Below, piece by piece: positions 17,697 to 26,468 of a stretch of DNA of 64,000 nt. The DNA is taken from NCBI RefSeq assembly GCF_003071345.1, contig NZ_QCYK01000001.1, positions 1,736,001-1,800,000 on the forward strand. Direction: 5' to 3'. Source of the stretch: Chitinophaga parva. Lineage in GTDB: Bacteria; Bacteroidota; Bacteroidia; Chitinophagales; Chitinophagaceae. The first letter of the stretch is position 1. Every line of letters starts with the position of its first letter. A model generated the notes under the pieces. That model made no database searches. It saw only the letters and a list, made by a program, of their open reading frames with translations, and had not been told where the DNA came from. Position numbers and translations under genes: made by a program.

Positions 17697-18641
17697 ATGC
17701 TAATGAAGCAAAATGCGGGCCCTCTTGCAAAGGTGCTGGTGGTAGGCAGCAGCAACACTGATATGGTTGTAAAAACAGAAAGGCTGCCCGCGGCAGGAGA
17801 GACCCTGCTGGGAGGAGCCTTCTTTATGAACGCGGGTGGCAAAGGTGCTAACCAGGCCGTTGCCGCTGCAAGACTGGGCGCCTCCGTGACCTTTATCGGC
17901 AAAACAGGCAACGATGTTTTTGGTGAACAAACAAGACAATTGCTTTCTAAAGAAGGCATTGACACCCGCCACTTACTGACAGACCCGGTTCTTCCTTCGG
18001 GCGTAGCATTGATTACCGTCAATGCTGCCGGTGAAAATTGTATTGTGGTGGCTTCCGGCGCCAATGGTAACCTGATGCCGGAAGACATGCCGGATATCCG
18101 AACGGTGCTGGAGGCTTGTGACATTGTAGTGTTACAACTGGAGATTCCATTGGAGACGGTGATATATGTGGCAAAAGAAGCGTCCCGAATGGGGAAAAAG
18201 GTGATCCTTAATCCTGCTCCGGCGCGCGTGCTGCCTCCGGGGCTGCTTCCTTTTGTATTTCTTATTACGCCCAATGAAACGGAGGCCCAGGTGATCAGCG
18301 GCATAGATACCGCCGGTGAGGAGGGGGTACTTGCAGCGGCCCGCAAGTTGGCTGATATGGGTAGCGAGCATGTGATTATCACCCGGGGGGGTAAGGGCGC
18401 GCTGATCTACAGCGGTGGCGTGTTTGAATGGATAGCCCCTGTTCCCGTTAAAGCAGTAGACACTACTGCAGCGGGAGACGTATTCACAGGCGCATTGGCG
18501 GTGAGACTGGCAGAAGGCAGCTCACTTTTGAGCGCTGCGCTTTTTGCCGCAAGTGCCGCCGCTATTTCAGTTACCCGCCAGGGTGCACTCACTTCCGCGC
18601 CCTACCGGGAGGAAATTGCCGCCCGTGATGCGGAACGCTAA
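17697..18641 (+). CDS. rbsK: Ribokinase (PfkB family)
   Basis: Cytoplasmic sugar kinase that phosphorylates D-ribose at O5, or a related sugar. The 314 residues show GSSNTDMVVKTERLPAAGET (N-terminal substrate motif), NAGGKGANQAVAAARLG (PfkB signature 1, RbsK form), NPAPAR, ITPNETEA, and the C-terminal DTTAAGDVFTGALA with the catalytic aspartate of the AAGD anion hole. These match ribokinase more closely than fructokinase or adenosine kinase. It starts 13 bases after the GDPD fusion; a second ATG two codons in (17703) is an equally good start. In this locus it could act on a pentose released from the glycan, or on ribose co-imported by the neighbouring permease. Confidence 0.88.
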   Translation: MLMKQNAGPLAKVLVVGSSNTDMVVKTERLPAAGETLLGGAFFMNAGGKGANQAVAAARLGASVTFIGKTGNDVFGEQTRQLLSKEGIDTRHLLTDPVLPSGVALITVNAAGENCIVVASGANGNLMPEDMPDIRTVLEACDIVVLQLEIPLETVIYVAKEASRMGKKVILNPAPARVLPPGLLPFVFLITPNETEAQVISGIDTAGEEGVLAAARKLADMGSEHVIITRGGKGALIYSGGVFEWIAPVPVKAVDTTAAGDVFTGALAVRLAEGSSLLSAALFAASAAAISVTRQGALTSAPYREEIAARDAER

Positions 18642-18712
18642 CAGGTGGGAAACCGGCTCGCTGATCCATTAACAATGCCCCGCGGGGCTAAACTGTACAT
18701 CAATCTTTTTCT

Positions 18713-19714
18713 ATGTTTATTGTTTATCACTACGCTGTTGCAGTAATATTCTGTGTTGTTACGATGCTGTGTTGGGGATCATGGGGAAATACACAGAAAC
18801 TGGCACAGCGCAACTGGCGTTATGAATATTTTTATTGGGACTATGTGATCGGCGTACTGCTCTTTTCCTTACTGGGGGCGCTTACACTGGGGAGCATTGG
18901 TAGTGAGGGCAGAAGTTTCTTTACAGACCTGCAGCAGGCAACCTGCACTAACCTGGCGCTTGCCTTTACCGGTGGAATAGTATTCAATGCCGCAAATATC
19001 CTGCTTGCCGGGGCCATTTCGATATGCGGTATGGCGGTGGCCTTCCCCGTGGGTATTGGGCTGGCGCTGGTACTGGGCGTGCTGATTAATTACATAGGCG
19101 CATCAAAAGGAGATCCTTTGCTGTTATTTGCCGGCGCTGCTTTCATAACACTGGCAATTGTGTTCAGTGGTTTGGCATACAGAAGTGCTGCCAGGCAGCA
19201 TACGCGGCTGCCTGCAAAGGGATTGCTGCTTTCCATACTGGCGGGGATCATTATGTCCTGCTTCTACCGTTTTATCGCGGCTGCAATGGATATGGATAAT
19301 TTTGCACAACCGGCACCTGGTAAGATGACGCCCTATACGGCCTTGTTTATTTTTGCGGTGGGCGTTCTTGTCAGCAATTTCCCTTTCAGCTTTATTGCAC
19401 GCTCAAAGCCCGTTTCGGGAACCCATATTCCATTAATGGCTTATTTTAAAGGATCCGCCAAATCCCACCTGGTGGGAATAGCCGGAGGGTGCATCTGGTG
19501 TCTGGGTACGCTTTTCAGCTTATTGGCTTCCGCCAAGGCAGGAGCCGCTATTTCCTATGGCCTTGGACAGGGCGCCACACTCGTTTCTGCCTTGTGGGGC
19601 ATATTCGTTTGGAAGGAGTTTGATGGCGCCCCGCCTGCCGCGCGCCGCTTCAATGTTGCCATGTTCTTTATGTTCCTCATCGGGCTGGGTTTGCTGATCT
19701 ATGCGGGTAAGTAA
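18713..19714 (+). CDS. DMT-superfamily sugar permease (GRP/RhaT/ureide-permease-like)
   Basis: 333-residue, very hydrophobic inner-membrane protein with about ten predicted transmembrane helices. The opening MLCWGSWGNTQKLAQRNWRYEYFYWDYVIG and later GLGQGATLVSALWGIFVWKEF are characteristic of the glucose/ribose porter and ureide-permease type of the drug/metabolite transporter superfamily, which often sits beside ribokinase genes in Bacteroidota. The substrate is probably the monosaccharide phosphorylated by the upstream ribokinase. It starts 71 bases after rbsK and ends 34 bases before the next gene. Assignment to superfamily is firm; the substrate is inferred from context only. Confidence 0.78.
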   Translation: MFIVYHYAVAVIFCVVTMLCWGSWGNTQKLAQRNWRYEYFYWDYVIGVLLFSLLGALTLGSIGSEGRSFFTDLQQATCTNLALAFTGGIVFNAANILLAGAISICGMAVAFPVGIGLALVLGVLINYIGASKGDPLLLFAGAAFITLAIVFSGLAYRSAARQHTRLPAKGLLLSILAGIIMSCFYRFIAAAMDMDNFAQPAPGKMTPYTALFIFAVGVLVSNFPFSFIARSKPVSGTHIPLMAYFKGSAKSHLVGIAGGCIWCLGTLFSLLASAKAGAAISYGLGQGATLVSALWGIFVWKEFDGAPPAARRFNVAMFFMFLIGLGLLIYAGK

Positions 19715-19748
19715 GCCCGTAATTTATTCCATTTTTAATAAGAGGTAT

Positions 19749-20834
19749 ATGCAATATGATCGCCGCACATTTCTGAAGAAGACATCCCTGACGGGGCTGT
19801 CTGCCAGCGTATTTTCCCTGGCAGGTGGCCACCTGCCAGATGGAAGATCCCTCGAGTTATCCAGCCAGCCCTTCTCGGGGGCCCTGCCGGATCCCTTACA
19901 GGCCTTGCCCATCAGTGCCACATTCCTGGACGAGATTTCCATGGATATTCCCCATCAGAACTGGGGTGAAAAAGAATGGGACAGGGATTTTTCCCTGATG
20001 AAAGCCATCGGCATAGATACCGTAATTATGATACGCTGTGGCTACCGTAAATTTATCACTTACCCTTCCCCGTACCTGTTGAAAAAAGGATGTTACCGGC
20101 CGTCCCAGGATCTGCTGGAACTCTTTCTCAAATTGGCGGATAAGTATGGTATGAAATTTTACTTTGGGTTGTACGATTCCGGTAAGTACTGGGACACCGG
20201 TGACCTGAGCTGGGAGGTAGAAGATAATAAATGGATCATCGATGAAGTCTGGAATACCTATGGAAAACGTTTTAAGAGTTTCCGGGGATGGTATATCAGC
20301 AGTGAGATCAGCCGGAAAACCAAGGGCGCAATTGCATCTTTTCATACCATGGGTAAACAATGCAAGGACGTTTCGGGTGGGCTGCCCACTTTTATTTCGC
20401 CGTGGATAGACGGTAAAAAGGCAGTAGAAGCAGCGTCAGGAAATCTTACCAAGACCAATGCCATTTCCGTTGCAGAACATGAAAAGGAATGGAATGAAAT
20501 ATTTGACGGCATACATGATGTGGTAGATGCCTGCGCCTTCCAGGATGGCCATATCGATTATGATGAACTGGATGCTTTTTTTTCTGTGAATAAAAAACTG
20601 GCAGATAAGTATAAAATGGAATGCTGGACCAATGCCGAAACTTTTGACAGGGATATGCCCATCCGCTTCCTGCCGATTAAGTTCGACAAGCTGCGCCTGA
20701 AACTGGAGGCGGCGAAACGCGCCGGTTATGATAAAGCCATCACTTTTGAATTCTCCCATTTTATGAGTCCACAGTCTGCCTACCTGCAGGCAGGTCATTT
20801 ATATAACCGGTATAAAGAATATTTCAACCTATAA
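19749..20834 (+). CDS. DUF4434-like exported protein, putative TIM-barrel glycosidase (copy 3)
   Basis: The start is placed at ATG 19749, which gives a twin-arginine-type leader (DRRTFLKK, then a hydrophobic stretch) and follows an AAGAGG tract; the frame extends 16 codons upstream into the permease end. The mature 361-residue protein is a barrel of the same type as those at 11923 and 15356. It shares GWYISSEIS (about 181), FQDGHID (about 263) and NAETFD (about 295). It is closer to the GDPD-fused copy in the last motif (AETFD). Three copies in one operon suggest three related linkages or positions in one glycan. It sits eight bases before the MFS gene. Function unproven. Confidence 0.75.
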   Translation: MQYDRRTFLKKTSLTGLSASVFSLAGGHLPDGRSLELSSQPFSGALPDPLQALPISATFLDEISMDIPHQNWGEKEWDRDFSLMKAIGIDTVIMIRCGYRKFITYPSPYLLKKGCYRPSQDLLELFLKLADKYGMKFYFGLYDSGKYWDTGDLSWEVEDNKWIIDEVWNTYGKRFKSFRGWYISSEISRKTKGAIASFHTMGKQCKDVSGGLPTFISPWIDGKKAVEAASGNLTKTNAISVAEHEKEWNEIFDGIHDVVDACAFQDGHIDYDELDAFFSVNKKLADKYKMECWTNAETFDRDMPIRFLPIKFDKLRLKLEAAKRAGYDKAITFEFSHFMSPQSAYLQAGHLYNRYKEYFNL

Positions 20835-20842
20835 TCTAACTT

Positions 20843-22243
20843 ATGACTCAGTCTTCCGAACAAAATATTGGCTATGTTATATTCCTGTCTGTGGTGGCGG
20901 CACTCGGCGGTTTTCTTTTCGGCTATGATACGGCTGTTATTTCCGGTACTATCGACCAGGTAAGCGCCCAGTATCACCTGTCAGCGATTGAACAGGGATG
21001 GTATGTAGGCTGCGCTTTAGTGGGATCTATTGCCGGAGTACTGGTGGCTGGTGTGATCAGTGACCGGTTTGGAAGGAAAAAAACACTCATTATTGCAGCG
21101 GTGCTGTTTTCCATATCCGGATTTGGTTGTGCGGCATCAGCAGGCATCAATCAGCTGGTATTTTACCGGATCGTGGGAGGGGTGGCCATTGGCGTGGTAT
21201 CGATCATATCTCCCCTCTATATTTCAGAAGTAGCCATTACAAAGTTCAGGGGACGGCTGGTGTCTCTATACCAGCTGGCCATTACCATTGGTTTCCTGGG
21301 CGCCTATCTTGTCAATTACCAGTTGCTGCATATCGCGCAGGCTGGCATACCCACTGCTAATCCTTTCTGGCTGAAGATCTTTGTACAGGAACCCTGGCGG
21401 GCCATGCTGGGAATGGAATCATTACCAGCCGTTCTTTTTTTTATCGTGATCTTCTTTATCCCGGAAAGCCCACGCTGGCTGGTAACCCGGGCAAAGGAAT
21501 ACCAGGCTAACATTATACTGACCCGTATTTATGGGAACCAGGAACACGCATTGCAGGAGGTAGCAGCCGTAAAAGAACAGCTGCTTACAGAAAGCAGCAG
21601 GAACTGGCATTTGCTGCTGAAACAGCCGTTCCTGAAGGCATTGCTGATAGGCGTGTCTATTGCCATACTGGGGCAGTTCATGGGAGTGAATGCAGTGCTT
21701 TATTATGGCCCCACCATTTTCCGGAACAGCGGGTTGTCCAGCGGGGATTCTTTGTTTTATCAGGTGTTGGTTGGGCTGGTGAATGCGCTGACAACAGTGT
21801 TGGCCCTGGTGGTGATCGACCGGGTAGGCCGGAAAAAACTGGTCTACTACGGCGTGTCCGGCATGGTCGTATCACTGGTGCTGATAGGCCTCTATTTCCT
21901 GAAAGGCGATGCCTGGCACATTTCTCCTTTTGTACTACTGGCCTTTTTCCTGGCTTATATTTTTTGCTGCGCAGTATCTGTCTGTGCGGTGGTGTGGGTA
22001 CTGCTTTCTGAAATGTATCCAACAACCGTAAGAGGGATTGCCATGTCTATTGCAGGATTTGCGTTGTGGGTTGGTACTTATCTCATCGGGCAGCTCACCC
22101 CCTGGATGCTGACGAACCTTACATCCGCCGGCACTTTTTTCCTCTTCGCTTTTATGTGCGTGCCTTATATATGGATCGTATGGAAGCTGGTACCGGAAAC
22201 CACCGGGAAATCGCTCGAAGAAATCGAACGGCTTTGGGTTTGA
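20843..22243 (+). CDS. MFS sugar porter (sugar:proton symporter family)
   Basis: 466-residue inner-membrane transporter with twelve predicted helices. Sugar porter signatures are all visible: GFLFGYDTAVISGT in helix 1, DRFGRKKT between helices 2 and 3, PESPRWLV before the central loop, DRVGRKKLV in the second half, and PETTGKSLEEIE at the C-terminus. It resembles XylE/GLUT-type proton symporters. It follows the third DUF4434-like gene by eight bases and precedes the SUMF1 fusion by 18, so it is part of the operon. Together with the DMT permease it gives the locus two inner-membrane uptake routes. The transported sugar cannot be read from sequence. Confidence 0.92.
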   Translation: MTQSSEQNIGYVIFLSVVAALGGFLFGYDTAVISGTIDQVSAQYHLSAIEQGWYVGCALVGSIAGVLVAGVISDRFGRKKTLIIAAVLFSISGFGCAASAGINQLVFYRIVGGVAIGVVSIISPLYISEVAITKFRGRLVSLYQLAITIGFLGAYLVNYQLLHIAQAGIPTANPFWLKIFVQEPWRAMLGMESLPAVLFFIVIFFIPESPRWLVTRAKEYQANIILTRIYGNQEHALQEVAAVKEQLLTESSRNWHLLLKQPFLKALLIGVSIAILGQFMGVNAVLYYGPTIFRNSGLSSGDSLFYQVLVGLVNALTTVLALVVIDRVGRKKLVYYGVSGMVVSLVLIGLYFLKGDAWHISPFVLLAFFLAYIFCCAVSVCAVVWVLLSEMYPTTVRGIAMSIAGFALWVGTYLIGQLTPWMLTNLTSAGTFFLFAFMCVPYIWIVWKLVPETTGKSLEEIERLWV

Positions 22244-22261
22244 AGCAATACCAGGTTATAA

Positions 22262-24406
22262 ATGATGATAACAATGAAGAAAATATACTGTTTGCTTTTT
22301 ATGCCGTTGTGGCTTGTTTGTGCCGCCCAGGCACAGACACCCGAACGGCAGGGAGATCTTAAAGAGTTATTCAAAGGCCCTCAAACGCCGGCTATGCAGG
22401 CAGACTGGTGGCAGCATATGTTGCAGTGGAGGACCGCGGAAAAACTGCGCCTGCAATATAAAGATACTGTCTATCGCAAGTTCCATCAGGGATGGACGTC
22501 GCGGGTATTTATGTACGCCCAGGTAATGGCATGCGACCGGTTTCTTTATGACCCGGTTCACAAACGTTACACCGTAGACCGCTACCTGGCGGATGTAAAG
22601 CATCGTTATGGCGGCCTGGAAGCTGTATTGATCTGGCCTACCTATCCCAACATCGGCATAGACAACCGTAACCAGTTTGACTGGCTGGCATCCATGCCCG
22701 GCGGACGGGATGGTGTAAGAGAAATGGTGCGGGATTTTAAGCAGCGGGGTGTGAGGGTGTTTTTCCCGATCATGATCTGGGATACCGGTACCAGGGCCAT
22801 AAGCAACCCGATGGCCGCTGCTTTGATTGCAGAGATGCAGGCTGTTGGTGCAGACGGGTTGAATGGCGATACCATGTTTGGTGTTACGGAGGACTTCCAG
22901 CAGGCGTGCGATAGTATAGGATACCCGGTTGCCCTGCAGCCGGAAGTGGCTATCGATGACCTGAATATGGTGAAATGGAACACGATGAGCTGGGGATATT
23001 ACTGGAAGTATGATCATGTTCCGGGTGTCAGTGTGTATAAATGGCTGGAGCCCAAACACCAGGTACATATCACCAACCGGTGGATCATTGACAGGACCGA
23101 TGACCTGCAATATGCGTTCTTTAACGGGGTTGGCTACAACACCTGGGAAAATATTTGGGGTATCTGGAATGGGATCACCGAACGTTATGCAGCCGCTATC
23201 AAGAGAATTGGCCATATTTACCGGGCATTCCCCGGTGCATGGAGCAGTGCGGAATGGCAGCCCCATTTCCCCGCACAATCTTCCGGTGTTTTTGTTTCAC
23301 GGTTTCCGCAGCAGGGTTATACCATGTACACTTTGGTGAACCGCGACAGTGTGGACAAAACAGGCCGGCAACTGCAATTACCTTATCAGAGCGGCTTGCG
23401 TTACTTTGATATCTATAACGGCCGGGAACTGCACGCGGCGAAGGAAGGGGACCTGGTGTACCTGGACTTCCCGGTAGAAGCCAATGGGTTTGGGGCGGTA
23501 TTACAAATGAAGTCATCCCTCGTGGACAAAAGGCTGATGAACGTGCTGGCCGAAATGCGGCAACTGAGTGCAAAACCGCTTAAGAGCCTTTCCGACCGGT
23601 GGACGCCACTGCAGCAATCTATAACGCAGGTCAAAAAGACGGTACGCTATGCGGCAGCGCCCAAAGGAATGGTGGCCATACCGGGCGTAAAAAATTACCA
23701 GTTCAAAACACAAGGCGTAATGATCGAAGGGAATGACCTGCCAGACGGAATAGGGGTGCAACATCCCTGGGAAGCGCATCCCGCCCGTTCACAAACGCAT
23801 GGGATGGATATCGATCCGTTCTATATGGACAAATACCCGGTCACCAATAAGCAGTTCAAGGCTTTCCTGGATGCCACCCATTACCGTCCGGCAGATGAGC
23901 ACAACTACTTAAAGGACTGGAAAAATGGCACGTACCAGGAGGGCTGGGATGATAAGCCTGTTACCTGGGTATCCCTGGAAGATGCCCGTGCCTATGCCAG
24001 CTGGGCCGGCAAGCGGTTACCACACGAATGGGAATGGCAATATGCCGGGCAGGGAACGGATGATCGTGCCTATCCCTGGGGTAACATCATGGATAGCACC
24101 CTGCTTCCTGCGCGCGACACCGGCCGGGTAATGCGGGGACCTGCCGCTGTAAATGCATTTACACGCGGGGCAAGCCCGTTTGGTGTGATGGATATGGTGG
24201 GCAATGTCTGGCAATGGACGGATGAGTACACCGACCTGCACACCCGTTATGCCGTGCTGAAGGGAGGTGGCTATTACCGTCCCAAAGGGTCTGATTGGTA
24301 TTTCCCGGAGGCAACCGCCTTATTCAAATATGGCAAGTATCTTTTAATGAGCCCTTCGATGGACCGGTCGGGCAGCGTGGGATTCAGGTGTGTGGCGGAT
24401 AAATAA
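22262..24406 (+). CDS. Exported fusion: TIM-barrel glycosidase-like domain + SUMF1/FGE-fold domain
   Basis: 714-residue last gene of the operon. The best start may be the fourth codon (ATG 22274), which opens a clean signal peptide (MKKIYCLLF to AQAQ). Residues about 60-430 look like a glycoside-hydrolase-type barrel with a C-terminal beta domain (AVLIWPTYPNIG, ADGLNGDTMF, LQPEVAID, WGYYWKYDH); no GH family is assigned with confidence. Residues about 470-714 are a formylglycine-generating-enzyme (SUMF1) fold: MDKYPVTNKQFKAFL, GKRLPHEWEWQYA, FGVMDMVGNVWQWTDEY, VGFRCV. The paired active-site cysteines of true FGE are not seen in the region after LKGGGYY, and no sulfatase is nearby. The domain therefore probably binds or structures and does not mature sulfatases. 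Confidence 0.8.
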   Translation: MMITMKKIYCLLFMPLWLVCAAQAQTPERQGDLKELFKGPQTPAMQADWWQHMLQWRTAEKLRLQYKDTVYRKFHQGWTSRVFMYAQVMACDRFLYDPVHKRYTVDRYLADVKHRYGGLEAVLIWPTYPNIGIDNRNQFDWLASMPGGRDGVREMVRDFKQRGVRVFFPIMIWDTGTRAISNPMAAALIAEMQAVGADGLNGDTMFGVTEDFQQACDSIGYPVALQPEVAIDDLNMVKWNTMSWGYYWKYDHVPGVSVYKWLEPKHQVHITNRWIIDRTDDLQYAFFNGVGYNTWENIWGIWNGITERYAAAIKRIGHIYRAFPGAWSSAEWQPHFPAQSSGVFVSRFPQQGYTMYTLVNRDSVDKTGRQLQLPYQSGLRYFDIYNGRELHAAKEGDLVYLDFPVEANGFGAVLQMKSSLVDKRLMNVLAEMRQLSAKPLKSLSDRWTPLQQSITQVKKTVRYAAAPKGMVAIPGVKNYQFKTQGVMIEGNDLPDGIGVQHPWEAHPARSQTHGMDIDPFYMDKYPVTNKQFKAFLDATHYRPADEHNYLKDWKNGTYQEGWDDKPVTWVSLEDARAYASWAGKRLPHEWEWQYAGQGTDDRAYPWGNIMDSTLLPARDTGRVMRGPAAVNAFTRGASPFGVMDMVGNVWQWTDEYTDLHTRYAVLKGGGYYRPKGSDWYFPEATALFKYGKYLLMSPSMDRSGSVGFRCVADK

Positions 24407-24578
24407 GGCGGCCCCTGATATTTAAATACAACCGGAAGAAGCCTGGGCCGGGAAGACCTCTTGCCAGATAATGGAACCTTTCACTGTTGGTACTAAATGC
24501 TTTCAATTGTAGTGACGGTGGTCATTTTCAAGGCCCGCGGGACAGGCTATTTTGCGGCCGTACCCAAACGAATCTGCA

Positions 24579-25109
24579 ATGAAAGCGGTCATTATCTATG
24601 CTGGTAAATACGGTGCCACCGAACAATACGCCCAATGGCTGGCAGAGCGACTGCAGCTCCCTGTGTTGAAAGCTGATGACGCTAACGCAGCGGCACTGGC
24701 AGGTTACGACCTGGTTATACTGGGTAGTTCTGTCTATGTAGGGCAGCTCGTGATCCGTACCTGGCTGCAAGCGCACCAGGTGGCACTTCTGTCAAAAAAA
24801 CTGTTGTTATTCATTGTCTGCGGCTCCACCTACCAGGACCCGCCGGAACAGCGCAAGGTCCTGGAGAACAACCTGGAGCCTGCATTGCGCAAAACAACCA
24901 GGGTGTTTTTCCTGCCGGGACGGTGCATTATAAAAAATTTATCCTGGAAGGACCGGCTGTTGCTGCGGTTTGGTGCGCTGGCGGCCAAAGACCCTGTGCA
25001 GAAAGCAGCCATGAGGTCCGGCTTCGACCGGCTGGACCGCGCCGCACTGGACGAATTGGCCAGTGCGGCCAGGGCCATAATCATTCCGGGAAATCCCTCC
25101 TCCATGTAA
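24579..25109 (+). CDS. Flavodoxin-domain protein, HemG-like
   Basis: 176-residue flavodoxin-fold protein. The FMN phosphate loop is in the N-terminal strand-loop (IIYAGKYGATEQYAQWLAE), followed by LVILGSSVYVGQ and LLFIVCGSTYQ, which bind the isoalloxazine in this family. The length and C-terminal helix fit the menaquinone-dependent protoporphyrinogen oxidase (HemG)-like group, but HemG function is not certain. The ATG at 24579 begins exactly at the first beta strand (MKAVIIYAGKYG), whereas the longer frame needs a TTG. It is monocistronic on the plus strand and convergent with the next gene. The 170 bases upstream show no strong promoter or terminator. Confidence 0.75.
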   Translation: MKAVIIYAGKYGATEQYAQWLAERLQLPVLKADDANAAALAGYDLVILGSSVYVGQLVIRTWLQAHQVALLSKKLLLFIVCGSTYQDPPEQRKVLENNLEPALRKTTRVFFLPGRCIIKNLSWKDRLLLRFGALAAKDPVQKAAMRSGFDRLDRAALDELASAARAIIIPGNPSSM

Positions 25110-25345
25110 TTGCCCTATAGCTTCTTTCTGAAATACACAGGGAACCGGCCGCCACCAGGATGGTGGGTTAAGTTTCCGTGGGAGCACCTGCGGCCTGGCT
25201 AAAAAGAGGACCCAATCCCTTTTTATTTAACTACGCCAAAATAAAACATACCTATCCCGCGTTTATCAGCAGTACCTGATGCCAGGCATGCCAATGCCGC
25301 GCAAATTGCTTCGCTGCACGTAAAACGGAAATAAAAGAAAGGGAA

Positions 25346-25696
25346 CTAGTTCTTGATGACGTTAAATTTACCGGATTCGGCGATGTTGCCGGTCTGGTCA
25401 CGGAGCTGGTAAATGTAAATTCCCGTGTAGTAGTTGTCGAGGTTTAACTCTGTACGGTAGGGAATGTCCTTGATCTCTTCCATCTTCTTGCCAAGGAAGT
25501 TATAGACAATAAGGGCATAGTGCTTATCGCTGTTTTTCTGGAGTTCAAAGGTAATGCGACTGGTAGCGGGGTTGGGGTAAGGCGGTTTAAAGATCTTCAC
25601 CGATCCACCATCATTACCCGGGGCATACTGCGCCCTGGCCCCGAAGGACAAGGTACACAAAGCCATAAGTAAGAAGAGTGTATAGGTTTTGATCAT
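25346..25696 (-). CDS. Small protein made only of a signal peptide and a T9SS type A sorting domain
   Basis: 116 residues. A signal peptide (about 1-22, ending GARAQ) is followed by a 13-residue spacer and then a complete C-terminal sorting domain of the TIGR04183 type: IFKPPYPNPATSRITFEL, YNFLGKKMEEI, YTGIYIYQLRD and the final SGKFNVIKN. Normally this domain is the tail of a large secreted enzyme or adhesin and directs export through the type IX system. Here there is no passenger. An ATG-proximal -7 box (TATCTTTG on the minus strand at 25704-25711) suggests the short form is a real transcript start and not a truncated gene. No larger upstream frame continues into it. Confidence 0.8.
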   Translation of the reverse strand: MIKTYTLFLLMALCTLSFGARAQYAPGNDGGSVKIFKPPYPNPATSRITFELQKNSDKHYALIVYNFLGKKMEEIKDIPYRTELNLDNYYTGIYIYQLRDQTGNIAESGKFNVIKN

Positions 25697-25703
25697 AGTA
25701 AAT

Positions 25704-25711
25704 CAAAGATA
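25704..25711 (-). promoter_or_regulatory. -7 box of the T9SS-domain mini-gene
   Basis: TATCTTTG on the minus strand matches TAnnTTTG and lies seven bases before the ATG, implying an almost leaderless mRNA. No TTG at standard -33 spacing. Confidence 0.35.
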
Positions 25712-25787
25712 TAATATTTTTTGAATATTTGCGTTCGGGGAGGATTAAATTTTCGCACGTTATATAAAGCTATATAAAAAATAACAA

Positions 25788-25817
25788 ACGGCAGGCCAAT
25801 TATTGTGTGCCTGCCGT
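25788..25817 (-). terminator. Rho-independent terminator after the peroxiredoxin gene
   Basis: Stem ACGGCAGGC / GCCTGCCGT (9 bp, 12-base loop). On the minus strand it is followed by TTTGTTATTTTTT, so it can end peroxiredoxin transcription. The plus-strand side also has a T run, making it potentially bidirectional. Confidence 0.8.
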
Positions 25818-25842
25818 CTTTTTTTCAAAATATTAACAACGC

Positions 25843-26310
25843 TTAGATTTTCGCTAAAACCTCCTTGATCTTCTCAAAATCAGGCAGATCGCCGGCAGAT
25901 TCTTTCACTTCTGCATACTGGATGTTGCCATTGCCATCCACCACGAAGGCCGCACGCTTGGACACGCCTTTCAGGTCCAGGGCAAATGTTTCATAAAAAG
26001 CACCGTAAGCGGGGGATACTTCCTTGTTAAAATCACTCAGCAGCGCGAAGTTAAGACCGTTTTCTTCCTTGAATTTTTTCAGGGTAAAGGGCGAATCCAC
26101 GGAAATGCCCAGTATTTCCGCGTTCAGCCCGTTGTATACCGCCAGGCTGTCGCGCATGCTGCACAGTTCTGCGGTGCACACGCTGGTGAAGGCCATCGGG
26201 AAGAAAAGGATCAATACCTTCTTGCCTTTGAAATCCGCCAGGGACGTGAGTTTCTTTTCAGTATCATACAGCGAGAATGCCGGAGCGGGCGTACCAATTG
26301 CTAAGCTCAT
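25843..26310 (-). CDS. Peroxiredoxin (AhpC/TSA family)
   Basis: 155-residue thioredoxin-fold peroxidase that reduces hydrogen peroxide and organic hydroperoxides. The peroxidatic cysteine is in FFPMAFTSVCTAELC (about residues 40-54), with the conserved Thr/Pro environment. A second cysteine five residues later (CTAELC) is the position of the resolving cysteine in BCP/PrxQ proteins. VDSPFTLKKF and a C-terminal strand with AAFVVDGNGNIQYAEV are also family-typical. The start is ATG 26310 (MSLAIGTPAPAF), since redox domains of this kind begin with the GxPAPxF motif. A separate gene with its own terminator. Confidence 0.93.
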   Translation of the reverse strand: MSLAIGTPAPAFSLYDTEKKLTSLADFKGKKVLILFFPMAFTSVCTAELCSMRDSLAVYNGLNAEILGISVDSPFTLKKFKEENGLNFALLSDFNKEVSPAYGAFYETFALDLKGVSKRAAFVVDGNGNIQYAEVKESAGDLPDFEKIKEVLAKI

Positions 26311-26468
26311 AGTAATCAAATTTTAAGTGGTGAGTGCTTATACTGCGGCCGAAAGGTACGGCATATCTTGACCGGAACATAGACCTTGTCCTGAATTTAT
26401 GCCGGCAGGCCATGCCACCCCATTGCGCTCGCCCGGAACGTGGCTACTGCCCTGAGTTATTGCATCTC

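Noticed and set aside
2412..24406. Sialic acid catabolism locus
   Set aside because: The epimerase and O-acetylesterase domains are suggestive, but no sialidase, lyase or NanT-type transporter is present.
24407..24578. Terminator for the end of the glycan operon
   Set aside because: No stem of convincing length followed by T residues could be found in this interval.
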